From Acidovorax delafieldii (lineage in GTDB: Bacteria; Pseudomonadota; Gammaproteobacteria; Burkholderiales; Burkholderiaceae_C): a stretch of DNA of 64,000 bases. A program made the position numbers and the translations under genes. Location: NCBI RefSeq assembly GCF_007993815.1, contig NZ_VJWE01000001.1:124001-188000 (forward strand), in the 5' to 3' direction. Position 1 is the stretch's first letter. Every line of letters begins with the position of its first letter. Of the stretch, positions 1-8,815 are shown piece by piece. Below the pieces are notes generated by a model. It saw only the letters and a list, made by a program, of their open reading frames with translations. It did not search any database and had not been told where the DNA came from.

Positions 1-583
1 GGTGGTGCTGCCCACCCACCACATGGAGCGGCTCGGCGGACAGGTGCTCGTAGTGGAACTGGCTGCGCTGGTCCTCGGTGGTGAAGCGGCCGATCATCAG
101 GTCGATCTTGCGCTCGGCCAGCCAGGCAATGAGCTGGTCGCTGCTCTGCTCCAGGATCTTGATGACCAAGAGGGGCCGCAGGCGCTGGATCTCCACCACC
201 GAGGCCACCAGCACATGCGCGGCCGAGCCGGTGATGGCGCCCACCGTCACATGGCCGTGGCCGCCCTGCTTGAGGGCGTTGAACTCGTCGACAAACTTGC
301 GCTGCCCATCGAGCGCTGCGCTGGCGTAGCGCAGCGTAAAAAGCCCCAGCTCGTTGGGCCGCATGCCGCGCGAAAGGCGGTCGAACAGGCGCGCCTCCAG
401 GATCTCCTCGATGTCCATCAGGATCTTGGTGGCAGCAGGCTGCGTAACGTGCATCTGCTCGGCCGTCAGCCGCAGGTTGCGCGTGCGGCCCAGGATGTCC
501 AAAAACTGCAAATGCCGAAAGCGCAGCCGCGCGCAGGCCTGCGCCAAAGACAAGGGTTTACCCGGAAATTCGTCTGGACTCAT
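1..583 (-). CDS. LysR-family transcriptional regulator, 3' part cut off by window edge
   Basis: About 194 codons are visible, starting at the ATG at 583; a full LysR protein is near 300 residues, so the last third lies outside the window. The N-terminal helix-turn-helix is clear around residues 30-60 (LTAEQMHVTQPAATKILMDI), followed by the start of the effector-binding domain. It reads away from the TRAP transporter/dehydratase operon that begins 157 bp away, the usual layout for a LysR protein that controls its divergent neighbour. The likely inducer is therefore the sugar acid handled by that operon; this is inference from position. The HTH style resembles the GbpR branch of LysR regulators, but only from memory. 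Confidence 0.85.
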   Translation of the reverse strand, partial: MSPDEFPGKPLSLAQACARLRFRHLQFLDILGRTRNLRLTAEQMHVTQPAATKILMDIEEILEARLFDRLSRGMRPNELGLFTLRYASAALDGQRKFVDEFNALKQGGHGHVTVGAITGSAAHVLVASVVEIQRLRPLLVIKILEQSSDQLIAWLAERKIDLMIGRFTTEDQRSQFHYEHLSAEPLHVVGGQHH

Positions 584-739
584 AAGCGTTTGGAATGGAT
601 TGTCGCAAAACATTCAGTGGACCCGGCAGGGCGCGAAACCTAACCTTCGCCTTGCGTTCATGACGGCTTGCCCAAAAAAGCTGCATACGCCGACGGCCTC
701 GCCAGCGGGGTCCCGCCATTCCAACGGAGACAAGACACC

Positions 740-1759
740 ATGCAATTCCATTCCCTCGCCAAATCCTTGGCGCTTGCCGCCGCGCTGCTGGCCGCCCTCG
801 CCGCCCCCGTCTCGGCCCAAGTCAAGGAACACACCTTCAAGGTCGGCATTGGCCTGAGCGACGACCACCCGCAGGCCCAGGCCGTGCGCCACTTTGCCGA
901 GCGCCTGCAGGCCAAGAGCGGCGGCAAGATGAACGCCAAGCTGTTCGCCAGCGGCGCCCTGGGCAACGACGTGAGCATGACCTCGGCCCTGCGCGGCGGC
1001 ACGCTGGAGATGACGATTCCCGATTCGTCCACGCTGATGTCGCTGATCAAGCCCTTTGGCGTGCTGAACCTGCCGCTCACCTTCAACACCGAGGCAGAAG
1101 CCGACGCCTTGCTCGACGGCCCCTTCGGCCAGAAACTGCTGGCCATGCTGCCGGACAAGGGCCTGATCGGCCTGGGCTTTTGGGAAAACGGCTTCCGCCA
1201 TGTGACCAACTCGCGCCGCCCCATCAACACAGCCGACGATCTGGCGGGCCTGAAGCTGCGTGTGATACAGAGCCCCCTGTTCCTGGACACCTTCAACGCC
1301 CTGGGCACCAACGCCACGCCCATGCCGTTCACCGAGCTGTACACCGCCATGGAACAAAAGGCCGTGGACGGCCAGGAGAACCCGCCCGCCACCATCCTGG
1401 CCAGCAAGTTCTATGAGGTGCAAAAGCACCTGGTGCTGTCGCGCCACATGTACAGCGCCTGGGTGCTGCTCATCTCCAAGAAGACCTGGGACGGCCTCTC
1501 GGCCGACGAAAAGAAGATCGTGCAGGAGGCCGCGCGTGAGGCCACGCTGTTCGAGCGCAAGACCATCCGCGCCTTCAGCGAAACCGCCCTGGGCGAGCTG
1601 AAGAAGGCCGGCATGCAGATCACCGAGCTGCCCGCCGCCGAGCAGGCCAAGCTGCGCACCAAGCTGCAGCCCGTGCTGGCCAAGTACGGCAAGGAGTTTG
1701 GTGAAGAGACCACCAGCGAAATGATGGGCGAGCTGGCGAAGGCGCGGGGCAGCAAGTAA
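740..1759 (+). CDS. TRAP transporter substrate-binding protein, DctP family
   Basis: Periplasmic solute receptor of a TRAP (DctP/DctQ/DctM) importer, 339 aa. The ATG at 740 follows GGAG with good spacing and gives a clean signal peptide (about residues 1-26, ending APVSA). An in-frame ATG at 668 would add a hydrophilic leader ahead of the signal and is rejected. The family's carboxylate-binding arginine is probably Arg174 in LKLRVIQ, and the segment NATPMPFTELYTAMEQKAVDGQENP is typical of DctP proteins. The two membrane subunits are encoded downstream at 4921-6804, separated by two catabolic enzymes, which suggests a single operon for one carboxylate ligand, probably a sugar acid. Confidence 0.93.
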   Translation: MQFHSLAKSLALAAALLAALAAPVSAQVKEHTFKVGIGLSDDHPQAQAVRHFAERLQAKSGGKMNAKLFASGALGNDVSMTSALRGGTLEMTIPDSSTLMSLIKPFGVLNLPLTFNTEAEADALLDGPFGQKLLAMLPDKGLIGLGFWENGFRHVTNSRRPINTADDLAGLKLRVIQSPLFLDTFNALGTNATPMPFTELYTAMEQKAVDGQENPPATILASKFYEVQKHLVLSRHMYSAWVLLISKKTWDGLSADEKKIVQEAAREATLFERKTIRAFSETALGELKKAGMQITELPAAEQAKLRTKLQPVLAKYGKEFGEETTSEMMGELAKARGSK

Positions 1760-1829
1760 GCGCTTGGTTCGTTCCACAGGGCGCAGCTTCTGGCTACGCC
1801 CAGCCCCTCTTTTGCGACGCTTCGACCCC

Positions 1830-3611
1830 ATGACAAAGACACCCCGCCGCCCCTTCCGCTCCCGCGAATGGTTTGCCGCGCCCGAGCGCTCGGACATGAC
1901 CGCGCTGTACCTGGAGCGGTTCATGAACTATGGGCTCACGCCCGAAGAGCTGCGCTCGGGCCGACCCATCATCGGCATTGCGCAGACGGGCAGTGACCTG
2001 TCGCCCTGCAACCGCATCCACCTGGACCTGGCGCGCCGCGTGCGCGACGGCATCCGCGATGCGGGCGGCATACCGATGGAGTTCCCCGTCCATCCCATCT
2101 TTGAAAACTGCCGCCGGCCCACGGCCGCGCTGGACCGCAACCTGGCGTACCTGGGGCTGGTGGAGATCCTGTACGGCTACCCCATCGATGCCGTGGTGCT
2201 GACCACGGGCTGCGACAAGACCACACCGGCGGGCATCATGGCCGCGTCCACCGTGGACATCCCGGCCATCGTGCTCTCGGGCGGGCCGATGCTGGACGGC
2301 TGGCACGAAGGGCAGCTGGTGGGCTCGGGCACCGTCATCTGGCGCAGCCGCCGCCAGCTCGCGGCGGGCGAGATTGATGAGGAAGAATTCTTGCAGCGCG
2401 CCTGCAACAGCGCGCCCTCGGCCGGGCACTGCAACACCATGGGCACGGCATCGACCATGAACGCCGTGGCCGAGGCGCTGGGCCTGTCGCTGCCGGGCTG
2501 CGCGGCCATTCCAGCGCCCTACCGCGAGCGCGGCCAGATGGCCTACGAGACCGGGCGTCGCATCGTGGAAATGGCGTATGAAGACCTGCGCCCCTCGCGC
2601 ATCCTGACGCGCGAGAGCTTTCTGAACGCGCTGTCAGTGGTGAGCGTGGCGGGCGGCAGCAGCAACGCCCAGGTGCACATCATGGCCATGGCGCGCCACG
2701 CGGGCGTGCAGCTGGAAGCGCAAGACTGGACCAACCACGCCTACGACCTGCCCCTGCTGCTGAACATGCAGCCTGCGGGGCAGTTTCTGGGTGAACGCTT
2801 CTTCCGCGCAGGCGGCGTGCCCGCGCTGATGTGGGAGCTGCAGCAGGCCGGCAAACTGCATGCCGACTGCGCCAGCGTGACCGGCAAGACGGTGGGCGAG
2901 AACCTGCAAGGCCGCGAGACCCACGACCGTGAGGTGATCCGCCCCTTCAGCAACCCGCTCATGCACAAGGCGGGGTTCATGGTGCTCAGCGGCAACCTGT
3001 TCGACTTCGGGATCATGAAGACCTCGGTGATCTCCGAAGCCTTTCGCCAGCGCTACCTCAGCCAGCCGGGCGCGGAAGGCATCTTTGAAGCCCGTGCTGT
3101 GGTGTTTGAGGGTGCGGGCGACTACCACGCCCGCATCAACGACCCGGCACTGAACATTGACGAAGGCTGCATCCTGGTGATGCGCGGCGCGGGCCCCATC
3201 GGCTGGCCGGGCTCGGCCGAAGTGGTGAACATGCAGCCGCCCGATGCGCTGATCCGGCGCGGCATCAACACATTGCCCACGCTGGGCGACGGACGCCAGT
3301 CGGGCACGGCAGACAGCCCGTCCATCCTGAACGCATCGCCCGAGAGCGCCGTGGGCGGGGGCCTGTCCTGGCTGCAAAGCGGCGACACCATCCGCATCGA
3401 CCTGAACACCGGTCGCTGCGATGCGCTGGTCGCCCCCGAGGAAATCGCGCGCCGACAACGCGACCTGCCCGCCCCACCCGTGCCCGCGAGCCAGTCGCCC
3501 TGGGAGGCGCTGTACCGCGAGAAAACAGGGCAATTGGCCGATGGCGCCACGCTGGACTTTGCGCTGGAATTTCAGCGCATCTCCGAAAAGACGCCACGCC
3601 ACAACCACTGA
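1830..3611 (+). CDS. IlvD/Edd-family sugar-acid dehydratase (L-arabinonate dehydratase-like)
   Basis: Iron-sulfur dehydratase of 593 aa that removes water from an aldonic acid to give a 2-keto-3-deoxy acid. The three cysteines expected to hold the cluster are present: Cys60 (SPCNR), Cys128 (TTGCDKTTPA) and Cys201 (GHCNTMGTAS). The overall text (SGRPIIGIAQTGSDL, VLSGGPMLDGWH, DGRQSGT) matches the pentonate/hexonate branch represented by Azospirillum L-arabinonate dehydratase rather than the valine-pathway IlvD. It lies between the TRAP receptor and an FAH-fold enzyme. The ATG at 1830 is chosen because homologues begin close to it; no strong Shine-Dalgarno is visible. The exact substrate cannot be read from sequence. 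Confidence 0.88.
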   Translation: MTKTPRRPFRSREWFAAPERSDMTALYLERFMNYGLTPEELRSGRPIIGIAQTGSDLSPCNRIHLDLARRVRDGIRDAGGIPMEFPVHPIFENCRRPTAALDRNLAYLGLVEILYGYPIDAVVLTTGCDKTTPAGIMAASTVDIPAIVLSGGPMLDGWHEGQLVGSGTVIWRSRRQLAAGEIDEEEFLQRACNSAPSAGHCNTMGTASTMNAVAEALGLSLPGCAAIPAPYRERGQMAYETGRRIVEMAYEDLRPSRILTRESFLNALSVVSVAGGSSNAQVHIMAMARHAGVQLEAQDWTNHAYDLPLLLNMQPAGQFLGERFFRAGGVPALMWELQQAGKLHADCASVTGKTVGENLQGRETHDREVIRPFSNPLMHKAGFMVLSGNLFDFGIMKTSVISEAFRQRYLSQPGAEGIFEARAVVFEGAGDYHARINDPALNIDEGCILVMRGAGPIGWPGSAEVVNMQPPDALIRRGINTLPTLGDGRQSGTADSPSILNASPESAVGGGLSWLQSGDTIRIDLNTGRCDALVAPEEIARRQRDLPAPPVPASQSPWEALYREKTGQLADGATLDFALEFQRISEKTPRHNH

Positions 3612-3664
3612 CAACGAACGGGTAGGCCACTGGCGCCTTCCCGGACTTTTTCGAAGGACTCTCC

Positions 3665-4894
3665 ATGAACAACATGACGGCAGCGGCAGTTGCCGAACGG
3701 GCCCGTGCGCCCCAGGCCGCATTGCAAGTGCTACCCGACGACGGCCTGCAAGGCACGCTGGTGGGCCGGGTGTGGGTGCCCAATGGTGCCGTGCCCGGCC
3801 CGGCCGTGGTAGCACTGCGGCCCGAAGGTGTGTTTGACCTCAGCGCGCACTACCCCACCATGAGCACGCTGCTCGACACCCTGGCACCGGCAGAGGCTGC
3901 GCGCTGCGCCCCCGGCCAGTACCTGTGCAGCGTGGAAGACCTGCTGGCCAACAGCCTGCCCGGCACGCGTGACGCCAGCCGCCCCTGGCTGCTGGCCCCG
4001 TGCGACCTGCAAGTGGTGAAGGCGGCGGGCGTGACGTTTGCCGCCAGCCTTATCGAGCGCGTGATCGAAGAGCAGGCACGCGGCGACGCCACCCGCGCGC
4101 AGGGCCTGCGCACCCAGGTCATCGGCCTGATCGGCCAGAACCTGGCGGACATCCGCCCGGGCTCGCCCGAGGCCATGCGCCTCAAGGCGCTCTTGCAAGA
4201 CAAAGGCCTGTGGTCGCAGTACCTGGAGGTGGGCATTGGCCCCGATGCCGAGGTGTTCACCAAGGCGCCGGTGCTGGCGTCCGTCGGCTGCGGGGACGAC
4301 ATCGGCATCCGCTCCGATTCGGCCTGGAACAACCCCGAGCCCGAGGTGGTGCTGGCCGTGAACAGCCGGGGCCAGATCGTGGGCGCCACGCTGGGCAACG
4401 ATGTGAACCTGCGCGACATCGAGGGCCGCAGCGCCCTGCTGCTGGGCAAGGCCAAGGACAACAACGCGTCGTGCGCCCTGGGCCCGTTCCTCCGCCTGTT
4501 TGACGGCAGCTTCGGGCTGGAGCAGGTGCGCAATGAAACCGTGCACCTGCGTGTGGTTGGCGCGGACGGCTTTGAGCTGCGCGGCATCAACACCATGGCC
4601 AGCATCAGCCGCGACCCCACCGACCTGGTGGCGCAGACCCTGGCTGCGCACCAGTATCCGGACGGGTTCATGCTGTTCCTGGGCACGCTGTTTGCCCCCA
4701 TCGAAGACCGCGGCCAGCCGGGCGGCGGCTTCACCCACCACCTGGGCGATCTTGTGTCCATCCAGAGCGCCTGGCTGGGCGGACTGCACAACCGCGTGGC
4801 GCACAGCGAGGCCGCGCCGCCCTGGCGCTTTGGCCTGCGCGCCTTCATGACCAACCTGGCGCAGCGCGGGCTGCTGCAGGGCACAGCGCTTTGA
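3665..4894 (+). CDS. Fumarylacetoacetate hydrolase-fold protein
   Basis: Protein of 409 aa with a C-terminal FAH-type domain (roughly residues 200-400). The NNPEPEVVLAV segment carries the paired acidic residues that normally bind a divalent metal in this fold. Family members hydrolyse, decarboxylate or isomerise 2-keto or 2,4-diketo acids. Following a sugar-acid dehydratase, this enzyme most plausibly acts on the 2-keto-3-deoxy acid it produces, for example as an AraD1-like step; that is inference. An upstream GAAGGACT precedes the ATG at 3665. The stop codon overlaps a possible TTG start of the next gene, but the downstream ATG is the better start. Confidence 0.82.
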   Translation: MNNMTAAAVAERARAPQAALQVLPDDGLQGTLVGRVWVPNGAVPGPAVVALRPEGVFDLSAHYPTMSTLLDTLAPAEAARCAPGQYLCSVEDLLANSLPGTRDASRPWLLAPCDLQVVKAAGVTFAASLIERVIEEQARGDATRAQGLRTQVIGLIGQNLADIRPGSPEAMRLKALLQDKGLWSQYLEVGIGPDAEVFTKAPVLASVGCGDDIGIRSDSAWNNPEPEVVLAVNSRGQIVGATLGNDVNLRDIEGRSALLLGKAKDNNASCALGPFLRLFDGSFGLEQVRNETVHLRVVGADGFELRGINTMASISRDPTDLVAQTLAAHQYPDGFMLFLGTLFAPIEDRGQPGGGFTHHLGDLVSIQSAWLGGLHNRVAHSEAAPPWRFGLRAFMTNLAQRGLLQGTAL

Positions 4895-4920
4895 GTCAAA
4901 AGAAAGCAGGAGACAACCCC

Positions 4921-5490
4921 ATGCTCAATGCCTTCATCGACCGCTGCTGCCGCTGGATCAACCTGCTCATTGCCCTGGCGCTGGCCGTGATGGTGGTGAT
5001 GGTGTTTGGCAACGTGGTGCTGCGCTACGCGTTCAACTCCGGCATCGCCATCAGCGAGGAGGTCTCGCGCTGGCTGTTTGTGTGGATCACCTTCCTGGGC
5101 GCCATCGTGGCGGTGCGCGAGCGGGGCCACCTGGGCACGGACTTTCTGCTGGCGCGCCTGCCGCCGCAGGGCCAGCGCATCTGCCTCGCCATCAGCTACG
5201 CGCTGATGATCTGGTGCACTTGGCTGCTCTTCAGCGGCGCGCTGGCACAGGCGCGCATCAACTGGGATGTGGATGCGCCAGTCACCGGTGCATCCATGGC
5301 CATCTTCTATGCGTCGGGTGTGGTGTTTGCCGTGGCGGCGGGCCTGCTGCTGGCGCTGGACCTGTGGCGGATTGTGTCGGGGCAGATGCCGGACAGCGAG
5401 CTGGTGCACATCGCCGAATCCGAAGAACTGGCCGCCGTGGGCAGCCAGTTGCCGCACACAGCCCCTGCGCCCATGGCCTCACGCCAGTGA
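4921..5490 (+). CDS. TRAP transporter small permease, DctQ family
   Basis: Small membrane subunit of the TRAP importer, 189 aa, with four predicted membrane helices spread over the first 160 residues and a hydrophilic tail. FGNVVLRYAFNSGIAISEEVSR and FVWITFLGAIVAVRERGHLG are hallmark DctQ stretches. An in-frame TTG at 4891 overlaps the previous stop, but AGGAG about eight bases before the ATG at 4921 makes that the preferred start. It pairs with the large permease that begins 33 bp after its stop. Confidence 0.92.
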   Translation: MLNAFIDRCCRWINLLIALALAVMVVMVFGNVVLRYAFNSGIAISEEVSRWLFVWITFLGAIVAVRERGHLGTDFLLARLPPQGQRICLAISYALMIWCTWLLFSGALAQARINWDVDAPVTGASMAIFYASGVVFAVAAGLLLALDLWRIVSGQMPDSELVHIAESEELAAVGSQLPHTAPAPMASRQ

Positions 5491-5523
5491 GCCCCACACC
5501 GCAATGACCTGGAGCGCTCTTCC

Positions 5524-6804
5524 ATGACCGTTTTTATCTTCCTCGGCTCCCTGCTGGCCGCCATGGCCATCGGCGTGCCGATCGCCTATGCGCTGCTGGT
5601 CTCCGGCGTCGCCCTCATGTGGCACCTGGACCTGTTTGACGCACAGATCCTGGCGCAGAACGTGATCAACGGGGCCGACAGCTTTCCGCTGCTGGCCGTG
5701 CCCTTTTTCATGCTGGCGGGCGAGATCATGAATGTGGGCGGTCTGTCGCAGCGCATCGTCAAGCTCGCGCTCACGCTGGTGGGGCACAAGCGCGGGGGGC
5801 TGGGTTTTGTGGCCATCCTGGCGGCTTGCATGCTGGCAGCACTGTCGGGCTCGGCTGTGGCCGACACCGCAGCATTGGCCGCCCTGCTGCTGCCCATGAT
5901 GGTGAAGGCCGGGCACGACAAGGCGCGCGCAGGCGGGCTGATTGCCTCGGCCGGCATCATCGCGCCGGTCATCCCGCCCTCCATCGGCTTCGTGGTGTTT
6001 GGCGTGGCGGCCAACGTGTCGATCAGCAAGCTCTTTCTGGCAGGCATCGTGCCGGGGCTGCTGATGGGGCTGGCGATTGCAATCACCTGGTACTGGGTCT
6101 CGCAGCGCGAAAACGTCACACCGCCACCCAAAGCCTCCACCGCCGAAAAGCTGCAGGCGCTCAAGGAATCGACCTGGGCACTGTTCCTGCCGGTGATCGT
6201 GATCGTGGGCCTGAAGATGGGCGTGTTCACCCCCACCGAAGCGGCGGCGGTGGCGGCGGTCTATGCGCTGCTGGTGGCCACTCTGGTCTACCGCGAGCTG
6301 CACTGGCGCCAGCTCACCGACGTATTCATTAGCGCCGCCAAGACCACGGCGGTGATCATGTTCCTGGTGGCGGCCGCCATGGTCAGCGCCTGGCTCATCA
6401 CCGTGGCGGATATCCCGCGTCAGCTGGTGAGCCTGCTCAAGCCCTTGATGGAACACCCCACGCTGCTGCTCATCGCCATCATGGTGCTGGTGATGGCCGT
6501 GGGCACCGCCATGGACATGACGCCCACCATCCTCATCCTCACGCCCGTGCTGATGCCGGTGGTGAAGGCGGCAGGCATCGACCCGGTCTACTTCGGCGTG
6601 CTGTTCATCATCAACAACGCCATCGGGCTCATCACCCCGCCAGTCGGTACCGTGCTGAATGTGGTGGCGGGCGTGGGCAAGATGCGCATGGACGACGTCA
6701 CGCGGGGCGTCATCCCGTTCATGGTGGCGCAGTTTGCGGTGATGTTCCTGATGGTGCTGTTCCCGTCCCTCGTGCTGGTGCCGATGCGGTGGTTTACGGG
6801 ATGA
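5524..6804 (+). CDS. TRAP transporter large permease, DctM family
   Basis: Main translocation subunit of the TRAP importer, 426 aa, hydrophobic throughout with about 11-12 predicted helices. Diagnostic stretches include GSAVADTAALAALLLPMMVKAG, IAPVIPPSIGFVVFG near residues 142-156, and NNAIGLITPPVGTVLNV near the C-terminus. It uses a sodium or proton gradient to drive uptake of the ligand captured by the receptor encoded at 740. It is the last gene of the operon and is followed by a copy of the window's intergenic repeat. Confidence 0.94.
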   Translation: MTVFIFLGSLLAAMAIGVPIAYALLVSGVALMWHLDLFDAQILAQNVINGADSFPLLAVPFFMLAGEIMNVGGLSQRIVKLALTLVGHKRGGLGFVAILAACMLAALSGSAVADTAALAALLLPMMVKAGHDKARAGGLIASAGIIAPVIPPSIGFVVFGVAANVSISKLFLAGIVPGLLMGLAIAITWYWVSQRENVTPPPKASTAEKLQALKESTWALFLPVIVIVGLKMGVFTPTEAAAVAAVYALLVATLVYRELHWRQLTDVFISAAKTTAVIMFLVAAAMVSAWLITVADIPRQLVSLLKPLMEHPTLLLIAIMVLVMAVGTAMDMTPTILILTPVLMPVVKAAGIDPVYFGVLFIINNAIGLITPPVGTVLNVVAGVGKMRMDDVTRGVIPFMVAQFAVMFLMVLFPSLVLVPMRWFTG

Positions 6805-6810
6805 ACCAGC

Positions 6811-6876
6811 GGTTTTGAAGCAAAAAGTGCCGCAAGCGCTAGTGGATATTGCGCTTGCAGCTATCAAATCAGGAGT
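6811..6876 (+). repeat. Intergenic repeat copy 1 (AGCTATCAA family)
   Basis: Short repeat directly behind the DctM stop codon. It has the family layout TTTTGAAGC, a loosely symmetric AGCGCTAGT...GCGCTTGC pair, CAGCTATCAAA, then AGGAG. Further copies occur elsewhere in the window, always between genes and mostly just behind a stop codon. Confidence 0.7.
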
Positions 6877-6896
6877 TACTCACCCCTAAGCGCTGT

Positions 6897-7538
6897 TCAG
6901 TTGGCCACCGTGAAACGCTTTTGCACGTGGCGTGGTGTTTCCAGTTCGTCGGCCATTGCCACCGCCAGGTCGGCCACGCTGATGCTGCCAGGCTGGTCGC
7001 CGTTCATCAGCGGGGCCTCGTCGCCCAGGCGGTACTGGCCGGTGCGCTCGCCGGGCTGCAGCAGGATGGGGGGCGAGAGGAGGGTCCAGTCCAGCGTGTT
7101 TTCGGTACGGATCCAGTTCAGCGCCTCGCGGGCTGCCAGGGCTCCCTGCTTCCATTCGGCCGGGAACTGGGGCGTGTCCACCAGCTGCACGCCGGGCGCC
7201 ACGAACAGGCTGCCTGCGCCGCCCACCACCAGCAGTCGGCGCACACCGGCGGCCTTGGTGCCGTCGATGATGGCGCGCGTGCCTTTCAGGAACTGGTCGT
7301 GGATGTCTGGCACCGTCCAGCCGGGGTTGTAGGCGCTCACCACCGCGTCGTGGCCCGCAACAGCCTGGGCCACCTGGGTGGCGTCCTGCGCGTCTGCGGC
7401 GACCACCGTCAGCGCCTCGCGGGCAGCGAGTTTGCCCGGGTTGCGGGCCAGCACGGTCACACGGTGGCCGCGTTGCAGCAGTTCGTTCAGCACGGCCGAG
7501 CCGACAAAACCGGTGGCGCCAATCAGGGCGATGTTCAT
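6897..7538 (-). CDS. NAD(P)-binding oxidoreductase, atypical SDR/NmrA-like
   Basis: Rossmann-fold protein of 213 aa whose N-terminus MNIALIGATGFVGSAVLNEL holds the GxxGxxG nucleotide-binding motif at residues 7-13. There is no YxxxK catalytic pair of classical short-chain dehydrogenases, so it belongs to the short NAD(P)H-binding family (YwnB/NmrA-like). Residues TVLARNPGKL after the second strand suggest an NADP-type basic pocket. It faces away from a LysR gene 113 bp upstream and is likely its target; such pairs often respond to electrophiles or quinones, which is only an analogy here. Confidence 0.8.
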   Translation of the reverse strand: MNIALIGATGFVGSAVLNELLQRGHRVTVLARNPGKLAAREALTVVAADAQDATQVAQAVAGHDAVVSAYNPGWTVPDIHDQFLKGTRAIIDGTKAAGVRRLLVVGGAGSLFVAPGVQLVDTPQFPAEWKQGALAAREALNWIRTENTLDWTLLSPPILLQPGERTGQYRLGDEAPLMNGDQPGSISVADLAVAMADELETPRHVQKRFTVAN

Positions 7539-7625
7539 ATCGATGTCCTTGGGGTCAAAGTTGTGATGTAGTGAGAATAGGAGCTTGTCAAAACAGGCGG
7601 TAGATGGCTAAAACTGCCTTATCTT

Positions 7626-7640
7626 TGAAGCTGTGCTTCA
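7626..7640. promoter_or_regulatory. Dyad TGAAGC-TGT-GCTTCA between the oxidoreductase and LysR genes
   Basis: Perfect six-base arms around a three-base centre, 12 bp before the LysR start at 7652 and 88 bp before the divergent gene. Position and symmetry fit an autoregulatory LysR-type operator; no binding data can be inferred from sequence alone. Confidence 0.5.
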
Positions 7641-7651
7641 CAATCAAACGC

Positions 7652-8554
7652 ATGGAAGACCTCAAACGCATGGCTGTTTTTGCCTCGGTGGTGCAGCACG
7701 GCTCGATGAGCGGCGCCGCGCGCGCCCTGGGCATGAGCACTTCGGCGGTGAGCCAGCAGGTGCGCAAGCTCGAAAGCGACGGCGGCGTGACGCTTCTGCA
7801 CCGCTCCACGCGCAAGTTGGCGCTCACCGAGGCGGGCCAGCGTTACCACGCGCGCTGCGCTGCCATGTGGGCGGCGGCGGAGCAAGCGCGCGCCGAGCTG
7901 GCAGCCTCCCGCGATGCGCCCAGTGGCGAATTGCGGATGTCGGCCACCGTGGGGTTTGCGCGGCACATCGCACCCGCCCTGGGTGAACTGCTGGCCGCGC
8001 ACCCGGCGCTGCGCCTGCGGCTGCTGGTGGACGACTCCACCATCGACCTCATCAACGCCCGCATCGACCTGGCCGTACGCTACGGGCGCCTGGCGGATTC
8101 GACCTGGGCGGCCCGGCGCCTGGGGGGCATGAGTTGGTACCTGTGCGCATCACCCGAATGGGTGGCCGCACACGGCGTGCCCCAGCACCCGGATGCGCTG
8201 CTGTCCCATAGCTGGCTGGGCTTCGCGCGCGAGGTGGGCGGGTTGCTCATCGACCTGCGCAGTCCCAGCGGCGAGCCGCGCGCACTGCGGGTGGAGCCGC
8301 GCATTGCCAGCAACAACCAGCTCTCGATCCAGCAGATGTGCGAGGCCGGGCTGGGCCTGGCGCTGGTGGGCAGCATGGATTCGCACGAAGCACTGCAGGC
8401 CGGCCGGCTGGTGCGCCTGCTGCCCGACTGGTCGTTTGGCACGCTGGACATCTGGGCCGTCACGCCCCAACGCGATGCCCAGCCCGCCAAGGTGCGCCAG
8501 TCCATCGCGGCACTACATGCCTACCTGCGGCAGGTGCCCGGTATTTCGGACTGA
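7652..8554 (+). CDS. LysR-family transcriptional regulator
   Basis: Full-length LysR protein of 300 aa. The HTH occupies about residues 10-45 (FASVVQHGSMSGAARALGMSTSAVSQQVRKLE), followed by a substrate-binding domain to residue 295. The ATG at 7652 (MEDLKRM) is chosen over one at 7604 because family members start four to ten residues before the first helix, and the extra residues would overlap the operator-like dyad. Its divergent position next to the NAD(P)-binding oxidoreductase suggests it controls that gene and itself. Confidence 0.92.
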   Translation: MEDLKRMAVFASVVQHGSMSGAARALGMSTSAVSQQVRKLESDGGVTLLHRSTRKLALTEAGQRYHARCAAMWAAAEQARAELAASRDAPSGELRMSATVGFARHIAPALGELLAAHPALRLRLLVDDSTIDLINARIDLAVRYGRLADSTWAARRLGGMSWYLCASPEWVAAHGVPQHPDALLSHSWLGFAREVGGLLIDLRSPSGEPRALRVEPRIASNNQLSIQQMCEAGLGLALVGSMDSHEALQAGRLVRLLPDWSFGTLDIWAVTPQRDAQPAKVRQSIAALHAYLRQVPGISD

Positions 8555-8815
8555 GAGCGGCCAACAAAACGCTTCTGGCGTCTTTGCCGCGTCTTGTCGT
8601 ACCGCTCGCACTGCCTGCGACGCAGCGCCTAGCCAGAACCGCTACGCTGGGTTTTGTGAGCCGCTCCGAGCCTTGCTCGTCGGCACCCATCGATTTTTTA
8701 TCGCACGGACCCACAAATTCCATCGTTGTGTGGGCGCCGCGCTCTGCCTACAGTTGCGGCTCCCTGGCCAGGGTTTGTTTGATGGATTGCCCCCACCACC
8801 CACCGGAGACCCGAC
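8555..8815. other. 261-bp intergenic stretch, possible remnant repeat
   Basis: No coding frame here looks real. The first 130 bp (AACGCTTCTGGCGTCTTTGC and onward, with GACGCAGCGCCTAG and CGCTACGCTGGGTTTTGTG) resembles intergenic filler repeats that I recall from Acidovorax-type genomes. The AT-rich patch ATCGATTTTTTATCG near 8694 may belong to the promoter of the next operon. GGAG is present before the start at 8816. Confidence 0.35.

Noticed and set aside
668..739. Upstream in-frame start for the TRAP receptor gene
   Set aside because: The extra residues are hydrophilic and would bury the signal peptide; the ATG at 740 has a good ribosome-binding site.
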